DNA of 64,000 nt, from assembly GCA_015069425.1 (NCBI GenBank), contig SVIP01000002.1:226638-290637 (forward strand), in the 5' to 3' direction. The position numbers were made by a program, and so were the translations under genes. Under the pieces are notes generated by a model. That model had not been told where the DNA came from, did not search any database, and saw only the letters and a program-made list of their open reading frames with translations. Below, in pieces: positions 35,809 to 44,088 of this stretch (its first letter is position 1; each line of letters begins with the position of its first letter). The stretch is from Clostridiales bacterium. Its GTDB lineage: Bacteria; Bacillota; Clostridia; Christensenellales; Borkfalkiaceae.

Positions 35809-36312
35809 ATGGCTGAATACGTTAAATGTCCAAGATGTGACCTTAACTATATGCTAAAGGGTGAAGAGTACTGCGACGTTTGTAAGGCAGAACTCAAAAA
35901 AGGTCCTACCCTTGTGTTTGTTGATGATGAAGACGATGATTCTTATCTTTGGGAACTTTGCCCAATCTGTCACCAAAACCACGTTAAACCAGGTGCGAAG
36001 ATGTGTGATAAGTGCGCAGAAGAGCGTGACTACTTAGAGAGTAGGGAAGATCCGGACGACGAGTCTTGGAAGGAATATCTTGACGAAGAGGAAGAAGAGG
36101 AAGAGGAAGACGAGGAGATGCTTTCTCTTAACAAACTTGCCGAAGAAGAGGGTGAGTTTGACGACGAAGAGGAAGAAGAGGAAATCGAAAGCGTTGAAGA
36201 TGACGAGGACGATTTTGATATTCCCGACGTTGACGAGTCTGACTTTGAAGAAGAGGACGAAGAGGACGACGAGGAAGAGGACGACGAGGACGATTTTGAC
36301 GACGAAGACTAA
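35809..36312 (+). CDS. acidic double zinc-ribbon protein
   Basis: The 167-residue protein has two small zinc-binding modules: CPRC...CDVC (about residues 8-25) and CPIC...CDKC (about 49-67). An extremely acidic tail of about 90 residues, mostly Glu and Asp, follows. It is cytoplasmic, with no signal peptide. GGAG precedes the ATG. It is followed by veg. The tail resembles those of nucleic-acid mimics or of proteins that hold basic partners. The function is unknown. Confidence 0.8.
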   Translation: MAEYVKCPRCDLNYMLKGEEYCDVCKAELKKGPTLVFVDDEDDDSYLWELCPICHQNHVKPGAKMCDKCAEERDYLESREDPDDESWKEYLDEEEEEEEEDEEMLSLNKLAEEEGEFDDEEEEEEIESVEDDEDDFDIPDVDESDFEEEDEEDDEEEDDEDDFDDED

Positions 36313-36361
36313 TTCTTTCGTTTAGTGGTATAAAAAATTTTTTAACGGCAATAACTACCGT

Positions 36362-36604
36362 ATGATAAAAAGTACGGTGACGCTAAGTCAAGTTAAAGAG
36401 AATATAAAAAAGATGCAACAAAAAAGTGTATTCGTTACGCTAAATCTTGGCAGAAATAAGTACGTCAGTTTTAGTGGAACGCTAACGGGGGTTTACCCAG
36501 CACTCTTTACAGTTGAGCCGTTTGATAAAAATTTTAAGGGGAAAACCTCATATTCTTATTCAGAATATATGTGTGGGCGTGTTAGATTAAAAGAGACTCA
36601 ATAA
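36362..36604 (+). CDS. veg: Veg family protein
   Basis: The 80-residue protein matches the Veg family in its later half: SGTLTGVYPALFTVE and SYSYSEYMCGRVRL. Bacillus Veg influences biofilm matrix genes and spore outgrowth; its mechanism is not clear. It lies 50 bp downstream of the zinc-ribbon gene on the same strand. No strong ribosome site is visible. Confidence 0.85.
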   Translation: MIKSTVTLSQVKENIKKMQQKSVFVTLNLGRNKYVSFSGTLTGVYPALFTVEPFDKNFKGKTSYSYSEYMCGRVRLKETQ

Positions 36605-36615
36605 TTTATAAAAAG

Positions 36616-36650
36616 AAAAAACTTATCGAACCGATAAGTTTTTTTTGTTT
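36616..36650. terminator. terminator between veg and coaE
   Basis: AAAAAACTTATCG with complement CGATAAGTTTTTT and T run, serving two converging genes. Confidence 0.85.
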
Positions 36651-37232
36651 TTAAATGTTTTTAATGGCGTCTAACAGTTTTTGCTTAAGAACTTCAGCAC
36701 TTCCATCGTTTTGAATTGAAAAATACGGGGAAAGGTCGGCATTTTCATAGTCAAACTGATTTTTAATTCGGTCTAGCACTTGTTCTTTGGATAGATTTGA
36801 GCGAATTTTTACACTGTTAATTCTATCTTCCATAGCTCGTGTAATTATAATTACCTTGTCAAATTGATTTTGATAACCTCTTTCAAACAAAATAGGCACT
36901 TCAACAAAAAGGTTTTCCTTAACTTTTTTTGCTCTTTTTAGAATTTCAGCAACAACCAGCGGAGTAATAGTAGCCGTTAATTGTTCTAGTTTTTCCTTAT
37001 TATTAAAAACGATTTCGGATATTTTACTTCTGTCTATTTTGGGGTTAAAAAAGCCTTTTACCGCAACGGGAAACATCTTTTTAAGGAGAAGTTTAATCTT
37101 GCGTTTTTCATAGAGTTCGGCGGTTATTTGGTCGCTTGAAAGGGTATAATACCCCTCGCTTTTTAATATTGAAAGGGCAAGACTTTTTCCACTACCGATA
37201 CCACCTGTTATCGCAATGAGTTTTTTAGCCAT
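36651..37232 (-). CDS. coaE: dephospho-CoA kinase
   Basis: CoaE phosphorylates dephospho-CoA at the 3' hydroxyl in the last step of coenzyme A synthesis. The 193-residue protein has P-loop GGIGSGKS (about residues 10-17), the LSSDQITAELY block and the VPILFERG segment. It follows polA by 2 bp, the usual order in Bacillota. Confidence 0.95.
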   Translation of the reverse strand: MAKKLIAITGGIGSGKSLALSILKSEGYYTLSSDQITAELYEKRKIKLLLKKMFPVAVKGFFNPKIDRSKISEIVFNNKEKLEQLTATITPLVVAEILKRAKKVKENLFVEVPILFERGYQNQFDKVIIITRAMEDRINSVKIRSNLSKEQVLDRIKNQFDYENADLSPYFSIQNDGSAEVLKQKLLDAIKNI

Positions 37233-37234
37233 AA

Positions 37235-39802
37235 TTATTTTGCGTCAAACCAAGTTTTTCCACACCCAACGCTCACCGTTAAGGGGACGGATAGTTTAAC
37301 AGCACCCTCCATTTCTTCGGTTAAAATTTTAATTACTTTTTCTTTTTCGTCAATAAAAGCGTCAACTATAAGTTCGTCGTGAACTTGAAGTATTAATTCT
37401 GACTTAAGATTTTCTTTTTTAAATCTTGCGTCAACACCTAACATTGCTAGTTTAATTATGTCCGCACTACTACCCTGTAAGGGCATATTCATTGCCACTC
37501 GTTCCCCAAACTGACGAAGATTAAAGTTTGAAGATTGAAGTTCACGAATATATCTTTTTCTTTTAAGCAAGGTTTTAGCGTAACCCGTTTCTTTTGCGAG
37601 CGCAACGTTTTTGTTCATATACTCTTTTACTTCGGGGTATTCTTTAAAGTATGAATTAATGTATTCACGGGCTTGATAATTTTCTATTTTTAGATTTTTA
37701 GCAAGTCCGTATTCGCTAATACCGTAAATAATTCCAAAATTAACCGCTTTTGCACTGCTACGCATTTTAGAAGTAACCTTATCAAGAGGAACGCCAAACA
37801 CTTTAGACGCCGTTTGTGCGTGTATATCTTGCTCGTTATTAAAGGCGTCAATCAAACTTTTACACTCGGAAAAAGAGGCTAAAAGCCTAAGTTCAATTTG
37901 TGAGTAATCCGCACCTATTAAAATGCGGTTTTCGCTTTTGGGAACAAAGAATTTTCTAAGTTCTTTTCCCATTTCGTCACGGACGGGAATGTTTTGTAAG
38001 TTTGGCTCTTTGCTTGAAAGCCTACCCGTTGCCGTAACCGTTTGGTTAAAGGAAGTGTGTATAAGACCGCTCGGTTTTTCAATCAAAGGCTTAAATCCCT
38101 CAATATAAGTTGAGCGCAATTTTTGTAGTTGTCTAAATTTTAATATAAGAGGTATAGCAGGGTGTAAGTTTTCCATGCTTTCTAAAATTTCCGCATTTGT
38201 AGAGTAACCGCTCTTGGTTTTCTTGCCTTTTGAAAGTTGTAATTTTTCAAAGAGAACTATTCCTAACTGTTTAGGGGAATTAATATTTAAATCGGGCTCG
38301 CCTAAAGAAGTGCGGATTTGCTCTTCTAGTTGAGAAATTTCATTTCCGAATTTTTCTCCAAGTATCGATAACGCTCCGCTATCCACCTTAAAACCGCTAA
38401 CTTCCATCTTAAATAATAGGTCGCTTAAAGGAAGTTCCACGTCCTTATAAAGAGAGAGCATTTCGTGTTCAATAAGTTTTTCTTTAAGTGATTTATATGT
38501 TAAATAGAGAGAGTGTGCAGGCGTTTCAAAAGAAAGGTCGTATACTTCTGTAACCTCTTTAAAACTTTCCTCTCTTCCTGAAAAGTCGGCTAAGTATTTC
38601 ATTAAACACACGTCTTCACAAAGGGCGGTAAGTTCAATATTAACCATATCTTTTAAGTAATGGCGCAGTTTCTTCTTGTCGTAAACAATGAGTATGTTTT
38701 TAGACAAAAAGATAGGAGAAATGGCGTTTAAGACCGCTGATAAACTAAAACCATCGTCAAGAATTGTTTGTTGAATAGAGATTTGCCATTCGGTTATTCC
38801 GTTTGATAAAGAAAGTAAGTTTTCTTTAAGGAAAAATGCAATTTCTTTATTTTCAAAAATGGCGGAAAGATTTTCAAGCGAATCTATTTTAACAACCGTT
38901 GCCGTAGCCTTAGACGGGGTTTCTTCGTCCGCACTTTCGCTTGTAGCGTTTTCAAACCACTCGTCTTTTTTAGAAAGAGTCTTAAATTCAAGTTCTATAA
39001 AACGACGCTTTACGGCAAACGAAAAAGGAAGAGAAATGACCATTTTGTTTAGGTCGGTGTCGATAGGACAAGCCGTGTCGATTGTTGCTAAAGTCTTTGA
39101 AAGATAGCAAACGTCTTTCTCGGTTTCAAGTTTTTCTTTAAGTTTACCTTTAATTTCATTGATATTGTTGTAAATATTATCAACCGTTTTGTAAGTTTGA
39201 AGTAGGTTAACGGCGGTTTTTTCGCCCACGCCAGACACACCTGGGATATTATCTGAAGAATCGCCCATAAGTGCCTTTAGTTCGATTATTTGTTCGGGAA
39301 TAAGTCCTGTTTTTTCGGTAAAGTTTTCAGCAGTATAAATTTCAACGTCAGTAATACCACGCTTAGTAAAATGAACTTCGGTTTCTTCGTCGACGAGTTG
39401 GAAAGAGTCCTTGTCGCCCGTAAAAATATAGGTTTTAACAGAAGTGCTTTTAGCAATCGTGCCAATAATGTCGTCCGCCTCCGAACCCTCTTTTTCAAGG
39501 ACGCAAACGCCCATAAGCCTTAATAGGTCTTTAAGTAGGGGAATTTGGGGGCGTAAATCATCGGGCATAGGTTTTCTTGTGCCTTTATAATCGGCAAAGA
39601 GTTTATGGCGGAAAGTCGGTGCTTTAAGGTCAAAAGCAACTGCAACGAATTTAGGCTTTATATCAGAGAGCATTTTAAAAAACATATTCATAAAGCCGTA
39701 AACTGCATTAGTGGGTGTGCCATCTTTAGTAGAAAGCACGGGCATAGCGTAAAAAGCGCGATTAATTAAACTGTTTCCGTCAATTAAGACTAATTTTTCC
39801 AT
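37235..39802 (-). CDS. polA: DNA polymerase I
   Basis: The 855-residue protein has the N-terminal 5'-3' flap nuclease (VLIDGNSLINRAFYAMP, GEKTAVNLL), a middle 3'-5' exonuclease-like domain, and the family A polymerase domain with motif A DYSQIELRLLA, motif B KAVNFGIIYGISEYGLA and motif C VHDELIVDA. The acidic metal ligands of the 3'-5' exonuclease are not evident, so proofreading is probably absent, as in many Gram-positive enzymes. Confidence 0.97.
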   Translation of the reverse strand: MEKLVLIDGNSLINRAFYAMPVLSTKDGTPTNAVYGFMNMFFKMLSDIKPKFVAVAFDLKAPTFRHKLFADYKGTRKPMPDDLRPQIPLLKDLLRLMGVCVLEKEGSEADDIIGTIAKSTSVKTYIFTGDKDSFQLVDEETEVHFTKRGITDVEIYTAENFTEKTGLIPEQIIELKALMGDSSDNIPGVSGVGEKTAVNLLQTYKTVDNIYNNINEIKGKLKEKLETEKDVCYLSKTLATIDTACPIDTDLNKMVISLPFSFAVKRRFIELEFKTLSKKDEWFENATSESADEETPSKATATVVKIDSLENLSAIFENKEIAFFLKENLLSLSNGITEWQISIQQTILDDGFSLSAVLNAISPIFLSKNILIVYDKKKLRHYLKDMVNIELTALCEDVCLMKYLADFSGREESFKEVTEVYDLSFETPAHSLYLTYKSLKEKLIEHEMLSLYKDVELPLSDLLFKMEVSGFKVDSGALSILGEKFGNEISQLEEQIRTSLGEPDLNINSPKQLGIVLFEKLQLSKGKKTKSGYSTNAEILESMENLHPAIPLILKFRQLQKLRSTYIEGFKPLIEKPSGLIHTSFNQTVTATGRLSSKEPNLQNIPVRDEMGKELRKFFVPKSENRILIGADYSQIELRLLASFSECKSLIDAFNNEQDIHAQTASKVFGVPLDKVTSKMRSSAKAVNFGIIYGISEYGLAKNLKIENYQAREYINSYFKEYPEVKEYMNKNVALAKETGYAKTLLKRKRYIRELQSSNFNLRQFGERVAMNMPLQGSSADIIKLAMLGVDARFKKENLKSELILQVHDELIVDAFIDEKEKVIKILTEEMEGAVKLSVPLTVSVGCGKTWFDAK

Positions 39803-39946
39803 AAAAAATCCTTTTATATGCTTGCAATAAATTAAAATTTATGCTATTATCTTATAGCAGTCAAGAAAAGAAGAGATAAAAAACTTCTTAACATATATAA
39901 TTTTAGCAAAAATAATATATAAATGCAACTGTAAATTGAATATTTT

Positions 39947-40034
39947 GCCGCTGTGGTGAAATTGGCAGACGCGCTGGACTCAAAATCCAGTGGGCTAATA
40001 CCCCGTATCGGTTCGACTCCGATCAGCGGCACCA
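39947..40034 (+). tRNA. tRNA-Leu (CAA)
   Basis: An 88-nt type II tRNA: acceptor GCCGCTG/CAGCGGC, anticodon stem CTGGA/TCCAG around loop CTCAAAA (anticodon CAA), a long variable arm, T-arm GGTTCGACTCC, and an encoded CCA. It borders the left side of the mobile island and could be its attachment site, though I found no second copy of its 3' end. Confidence 0.97.
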
Positions 40035-40043
40035 AGTCAGTAT

Positions 40044-40092
40044 AATCCGAACCAAATACTTGTAACGAGTGAATGGTTCGGATTTACTTTTT
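40044..40092 (+). terminator. terminator of tRNA-Leu
   Basis: AATCCGAACCA and TGGTTCGGATT form an 11-bp stem with an inner small stem, followed by TACTTTTTAT. Confidence 0.75.
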
Positions 40093-40106
40093 ATTTCGCT
40101 AAATAG

Positions 40107-40137
40107 AAAAAATGAACCCATTGTGGGTTCATTTTTA
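40107..40137 (-). terminator. terminator of the ABC-3C operon
   Basis: AATGAACCCA and TGGGTTCATT flank a 3-nt loop, with A/T runs outside. It lies just beyond the stop of the minus-strand ATPase gene. Confidence 0.8.
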
Positions 40138-40152
40138 ATATGCAAATAAATT

Positions 40153-41931
40153 CTAAAACGTAAAACCAAACAATTTTCCTGAACCATCAGCATTATCGTT
40201 AAGTTCTAAAACAATTTCATTGTTTGTAATTCCAAACAAGTTACTTGTATCATCATTAGTTACGTCGTTTTCTATAATTGTTAGAATTATTTGTAAACCT
40301 TTTTCTTCAGCAAGTTTACGAGCTAAAGATAAATAAGCTGTGGCAATTCTAAAATCATCTCCATCAACACAACCATCGTGAAGAACAAATTTATAAAAAG
40401 ATTTAGTCGAATAACTACTTAATATTGCTAAATCGACACAAGCACAAATCTCTTTTAAATAAGTATGCCCGTCTTTTTCATATGTGGAGTTTCCTTTATC
40501 ATCATAGGTATTGTACTGAAACTCAATGTTCCCCGTGGATAACCTTTTAATGTTTAACATACCAGAACAACGAACAATGTCCTTAATGTATGTAGAGAAA
40601 TAATCTTTTATTTCTTTTGCTTTATCTGTAGCTGTGTCTATCAATTTCTCGATTTTAGATTTTAATTCTTCTAATGATAAATTCTTTTTTTGTTTTTCAA
40701 TCTGATAATCCTTTATAGAGCGAATAGCAGAAAGTTGTTCTTCAATTTTATTTTTCTTTATATTTAGTTCTATAATCTTTTGTTGAACATCTTTGTATTT
40801 TTCAAAAGATTCTATTTCTCGAAGTTTTTTCAATAAAGTAACACGTCTATTATTAAGAGTTGATAAGTTTTCATTTACAGAGTTTAACAACGATTGTTTT
40901 TGTTGGAGCGATTCTTTTAATTTTTCAACTCTCTCACGTGATATTTTTTCGTTGAAGGTCAACAATTCATTGAAAGAACGTTTTAATTCGTTTGGAAACA
41001 GTATGCCCATTTCTTCATATAAAGAGTACACATCTTCATAGTTATATACAGCGTTAGAATCAATGGCTTCAATTACATCTTTAATTTTACTTTCAAGTTG
41101 ATATCTTTGAACGTTAAGATGTGCAATTTGTGTTTCAATATCTTCAATTAATTCTTTTGAAATATTTGCTTCTTCCAAATAAAAATCGAAGTTTTCTGCA
41201 TTTTCTGCGAGGGTATCTATTTGTTTTTGTATAACCTCTTTTAGCCCGTTAATTTGGTCAATATCCTCAGGGTTTGCATCATATTGAGTTTGCAATTTGT
41301 TAATTTCAATATCTATATTCTCTATATCTTGTTGCAAAGAATATATTTGTTCCAAGAGCTGACCATCGTAACCAAGTAATTCAAACAAGAAAGGTTTCCA
41401 ATCACTGTCTTTATTTTTAAAATATTTACTTAATTGAAAAGGGTTTTGATAGTCCGCTTGACCTCTTAAAAAATATGTAAGAGTACTTCTATATTTTACA
41501 CTGTTAAGAACATCAAAATTTAATAATTTTTGCAGTTCTTTAGTCGCACTATTTTTTCCGTCTAATGTGTAATCCAAGTAATCCCAATCAGATTCATTTA
41601 TAAAGTTTTGCTTACCAATCGCATGAACTTTCAATGATGCTTTAGTGCTATTTACAGCTCGTTTTATAGTTACATAACGTTTGTCATTTATTTTAATTTC
41701 TAAAAAGAATACATATTCCTTAAACTTAGGGTCTTTTAAAAAACTATTCGAAGGCAATTTCTTTAACAACATAAAGTCAATAATTTTAACTAATGTAGAT
41801 TTGCCAAGGTTGTGACAATTAACATTAATATTGTCTGGATTTTTTATTTTTCCTAAAATAATATTAACCCCTTCGTTAAATTCTATTTCTTTGAAATTTT
41901 CTTTATTTGAATATAATTTACTTAGTTTCAT
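40153..41931 (-). CDS. ABC-3C system ATPase, DUF2326 type
   Basis: The 592-residue SMC/RecN-like ATPase has a split-looking P-loop region ending HNLGKSTLVKIIDF (about residues 41-54), a long coiled coil (about 195-445) and a C-terminal DUF2326-like domain with LHDGCVDGDDFR (about 522-533). The family is the ATPase of ABC-three-component systems, predicted conflict or defence modules. Its start overlaps the middle-component gene by 14 nt. Cellular target is not known. Confidence 0.8.
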   Translation of the reverse strand: MKLSKLYSNKENFKEIEFNEGVNIILGKIKNPDNINVNCHNLGKSTLVKIIDFMLLKKLPSNSFLKDPKFKEYVFFLEIKINDKRYVTIKRAVNSTKASLKVHAIGKQNFINESDWDYLDYTLDGKNSATKELQKLLNFDVLNSVKYRSTLTYFLRGQADYQNPFQLSKYFKNKDSDWKPFLFELLGYDGQLLEQIYSLQQDIENIDIEINKLQTQYDANPEDIDQINGLKEVIQKQIDTLAENAENFDFYLEEANISKELIEDIETQIAHLNVQRYQLESKIKDVIEAIDSNAVYNYEDVYSLYEEMGILFPNELKRSFNELLTFNEKISRERVEKLKESLQQKQSLLNSVNENLSTLNNRRVTLLKKLREIESFEKYKDVQQKIIELNIKKNKIEEQLSAIRSIKDYQIEKQKKNLSLEELKSKIEKLIDTATDKAKEIKDYFSTYIKDIVRCSGMLNIKRLSTGNIEFQYNTYDDKGNSTYEKDGHTYLKEICACVDLAILSSYSTKSFYKFVLHDGCVDGDDFRIATAYLSLARKLAEEKGLQIILTIIENDVTNDDTSNLFGITNNEIVLELNDNADGSGKLFGFTF

Positions 41932-42163
41932 TGATGAGCTCCAAAGAATCTAATTCTTCTACATAATTTATTTTTCCTAAAGTAAAAAGGAAATTTAATG
42001 AAAGTAAAAACAAATCGTTTGCTTCTTCGCCTAGAATATCTGTTTGACTTTTTAATGTTTCTTGATATGTAGCTTTCTTTTTCCTTTTCAAAAAAGCCAA
42101 TATGTTATAGCTGTTAAATATGATACAGTTCTTGGGGTCTGTTAATTTATTTGGTTTAATCAT
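41918..42163 (-). CDS. ABC-3C middle component (MC6-like)
   Basis: The 81-residue protein resembles the small middle component that links ATPase and effector in ABC-3C systems: an N-terminal strand-rich part (DPKNCIIFNSYNILAFL) and a C-terminal SLNFLFTLGKINYVEE segment. It overlaps both neighbours by 4 and 14 nt, a layout that implies coupled translation of a complex. The exact middle-component class is my reading of the pattern. Confidence 0.65.
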   Translation of the reverse strand: MIKPNKLTDPKNCIIFNSYNILAFLKRKKKATYQETLKSQTDILGEEANDLFLLSLNFLFTLGKINYVEELDSLELINETK

Positions 42164-42681
42164 TTTTTCTTACCAATATCGCAATTTACATACATATAAT
42201 ACGAAAATACTTGTAACCAATGTCCCTTTTCCGAATCAAAAGACTCGTCTTTTAATTTTGCATAATTTAATAATGATGGTAACATGTTTTGTAGTTTTTC
42301 GCCGTTCGAAATTCTTGCGTAAATTTCTCCGCTGATTTCCTTAACAATCGCCGCATACTTTTTTTGATATTTAGAATTTGCAGGACTTTTCAAAAATTTG
42401 TCAATCTTGCCAAACTCATCATAACATTCTTTTATTATATTATCAAAAAAATCTTGCGTTATTTCATTAAGTTTATTTTTTTCTTCTATGTCAGGGCGTT
42501 CAAAATCATCTAATTCTGACGGATTATCAATCTCATTATATACAGCATCTATAATTTCAGCCATAATTTTCGGGCTAAAAATAAATTTTTTACCTAAATC
42601 ATCATAACCAGAAAGATAATAATTAATATCACGACCTGCTGTTTGATTACCTTCGCCTTTAATATTAAACTTTTGTGCCAT
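42160..42681 (-). CDS. ABC-3C associated protein with N-terminal GRDIN motif
   Basis: The 173-residue protein begins with NIKGEGNQTAGRDIN, a short beta motif also present in its upstream neighbour, and continues as a helical domain of about 120 residues. In ABC-3C loci a conserved helical domain joins effectors to the ATPase, and this is the best candidate. It overlaps the middle component by 4 nt and the small membrane protein by 17 nt. Confidence 0.6.
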   Translation of the reverse strand: MAQKFNIKGEGNQTAGRDINYYLSGYDDLGKKFIFSPKIMAEIIDAVYNEIDNPSELDDFERPDIEEKNKLNEITQDFFDNIIKECYDEFGKIDKFLKSPANSKYQKKYAAIVKEISGEIYARISNGEKLQNMLPSLLNYAKLKDESFDSEKGHWLQVFSYYMYVNCDIGKKK

Positions 42682-42850
42682 TGTTTATATCTCTCCCGGC
42701 AACAGCATTATTGTCGCCTTTAATTTTAACTGAATGATTAGCTGCTTTTTTATTGGATATTTTTAATTGGAATGTCTTGCCTAAATAACCAAGAACCAGA
42801 CCTAAAACACCAATTGCTACATCAATTATCCAACGAATTTCTTCAGGCAT
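42665..42850 (-). CDS. small membrane protein, putative ABC-3C effector
   Basis: The 61-residue protein has one hydrophobic helix (about residues 8-25), then a short basic segment and IKGDNNAVAGRDINN at the C-terminus. It is the first gene of the operon, with GGAG upstream of the ATG. A lone membrane helix tied to a conflict ATPase suggests membrane damage or anchoring. The repeated GRDIN motif in the next protein suggests that the two assemble together. Confidence 0.55.
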   Translation of the reverse strand: MPEEIRWIIDVAIGVLGLVLGYLGKTFQLKISNKKAANHSVKIKGDNNAVAGRDINNGTKV

Positions 42851-42889
42851 AAGAATTTCTCCTTCGTATGTTAATGAACTAATAAATAT

Positions 42890-42918
42890 ATTATAGCAAA
42901 AAAAGTAGAAAAAATCAA
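42890..42918 (-). promoter_or_regulatory. promoter of the ABC-3C operon
   Basis: On the minus strand TTGATT, a 17-nt spacer and TATAAT, about 40 nt before the first gene. Confidence 0.65.
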
Positions 42919-43026
42919 GTTGTACCGTATAAGCAAAAACAATAAAATATAGTCACCTGAATATTTTCGTTAATATAATTTCTTCCAAAAAGATGTCAGG
43001 TGTACACGTTCTTGTACAGTTGAGTA

Positions 43027-43055
43027 TTGACTTTTATATTTTTATATGTTAAAAT
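43027..43055 (+). promoter_or_regulatory. promoter of the structured RNA
   Basis: TTGACT, a 17-nt spacer and TAAAAT; ten of twelve consensus positions match. Confidence 0.6.
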
Positions 43056-43061
43056 AGAACT

Positions 43062-43492
43062 ACAAACACGAACATATGTTTAGAATATGATTTGTGTGGG
43101 TATATATAATTAAGGGAAAATCCCCCTTTGTTTAGCTTGCAAGCATCGGCAGGCTTTGTTTGGCGTATATTTTTACGCTTGCGGGAAATATTCTCCCGTT
43201 TACCCGAAGTCGTTTTACATAAAGGGAAACAAAACGGCTTTTTAAGGGTTTTATTGTCGTACAGTTTTTTACGATAATGTGCCGTCCTTTCGCTTTTATT
43301 AAGTGAAAGGTTTGGAAAGATTGACCAACTTTTCAAGTAGGCGCGCCAACGTTCAAAAAACGGGGTTTGGCGATAGGTCTATTTTGTGGTACAAATTTTT
43401 AGGTACTACGCTCAAAAATCAAATACTTCCGGATAAGAATCCGTGTAGAAGTGAACCCATACGTGGGCGAGATTTTTACACGGATTTTTTTA
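43062..43492 (+). ncRNA. candidate structured RNA of about 430 nt
   Basis: No convincing reading frame exists here. The stretch has a promoter at one end and a terminator-like hairpin at the other (AATCCGTGTA 43438-43447 with TACACGGATT 43477-43486, then a T run). Several stems lie between: GCGTA/TACGC near 43163-43178, CGGGA/TCCCG near 43182-43198, AAGTCGTTTT/AAAACGGCTT (43208-43240, one G-U pair) and CCTTTCGCTT/AAGTGAAAGG (43286-43310). It might be a regulatory RNA of the mobile element or a degenerate intron-like RNA. Confidence 0.45.
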
Positions 43493-43928
43493 TTCTCTAT
43501 CGGAAAGGAGATGTGCTTATGTAGAAAAATAAAAAACTTAATATTGTGTTTGTGGCGTTATGTCCTTACACCTTTTTAGGTCGGTGATAATTTTATCAGC
43601 GACTTTTTTGCAGCATTTTTTAAGAAAGAATTTTCGGGCAAAGGATTTGTTAAGTTAAAAAAACTGCCCTTGATTAAGTGGAGAGTATTAAAAAAATGTA
43701 AATTTTCCGACCAAAAAGAAAATTTTTCCACCAATACCATAATGTAGGGGTTGCAAAACGCAAAAAAAGTCAGGGATATATAATGGAGTATTTTTACCGC
43801 CTACCCATTAGAGATATGAAATTTTTTCAAAGAATTTTTAAGAAAGGAGCGAAAATACCCTGCTAAAATTACATCGAAATGTCCATTAATAGTGAAGGGT
43901 TAAAAATCAAATTTAGGAGGAAATCAAA
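43493..43928 (+). other. non-coding stretch upstream of the mobilization genes
   Basis: I see no supported gene here. A GGAAAGGAG site at about 43501 precedes a 22-codon frame of unremarkable sequence, and another short frame starts near 43783; neither has convincing support. The region is AT-rich and may hold the transfer origin of the MobV relaxase, which usually lies just upstream of its gene. Confidence 0.3.
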
Positions 43929-43961
43929 ATGACAAATTATCATCATTACCACCCGCCGTGA
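43929..43961 (+). CDS. 10-residue leader peptide MTNYHHYHPP
   Basis: An ideal TTAGGAGG ribosome site sits 8 nt before an ATG followed by nine codons and TGA. The context (AGGAGGAAATCAAA before the start) almost repeats that of the relaxase gene downstream. The peptide is His/Tyr-rich and ends in Pro-Pro, a known ribosome-stalling pair. Mutually exclusive hairpins follow, the layout of an attenuation leader. Confidence 0.5.
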   Translation: MTNYHHYHPP

Positions 43962-44001
43962 GCGAAAGCAAACGGCAAGCAAAACTTTATAGAAGGCTTG
44001 T

Positions 44002-44041
44002 AAAGTATAGCACACTATACTTTCCTTGAAAGTAGTGTGCT
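44002..44041 (+). promoter_or_regulatory. alternative hairpins before the relaxase gene
   Basis: AAAGTATAG (44002-44010) can pair with CTATACTTT (44015-44023). Alternatively, the segment starting AGCACAC at 44009 can pair with GAAAGTAGTGTGCT ending at 44041, with a 2-nt bulge. The two folds share bases and cannot coexist, which suits attenuation controlled by the leader peptide. Confidence 0.5.
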
Positions 44042-44088
44042 CTGCGAGGCTAAATAACGACCAAAAAAATTATAAGGAGGAAACCAAA

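Noticed and set aside
43049..43336. A 95-codon minus-strand frame in the structured RNA region
   Set aside because: Lys/Ser-rich translation without conserved pattern, no ribosome site, and the stretch is packed with RNA-like stems.
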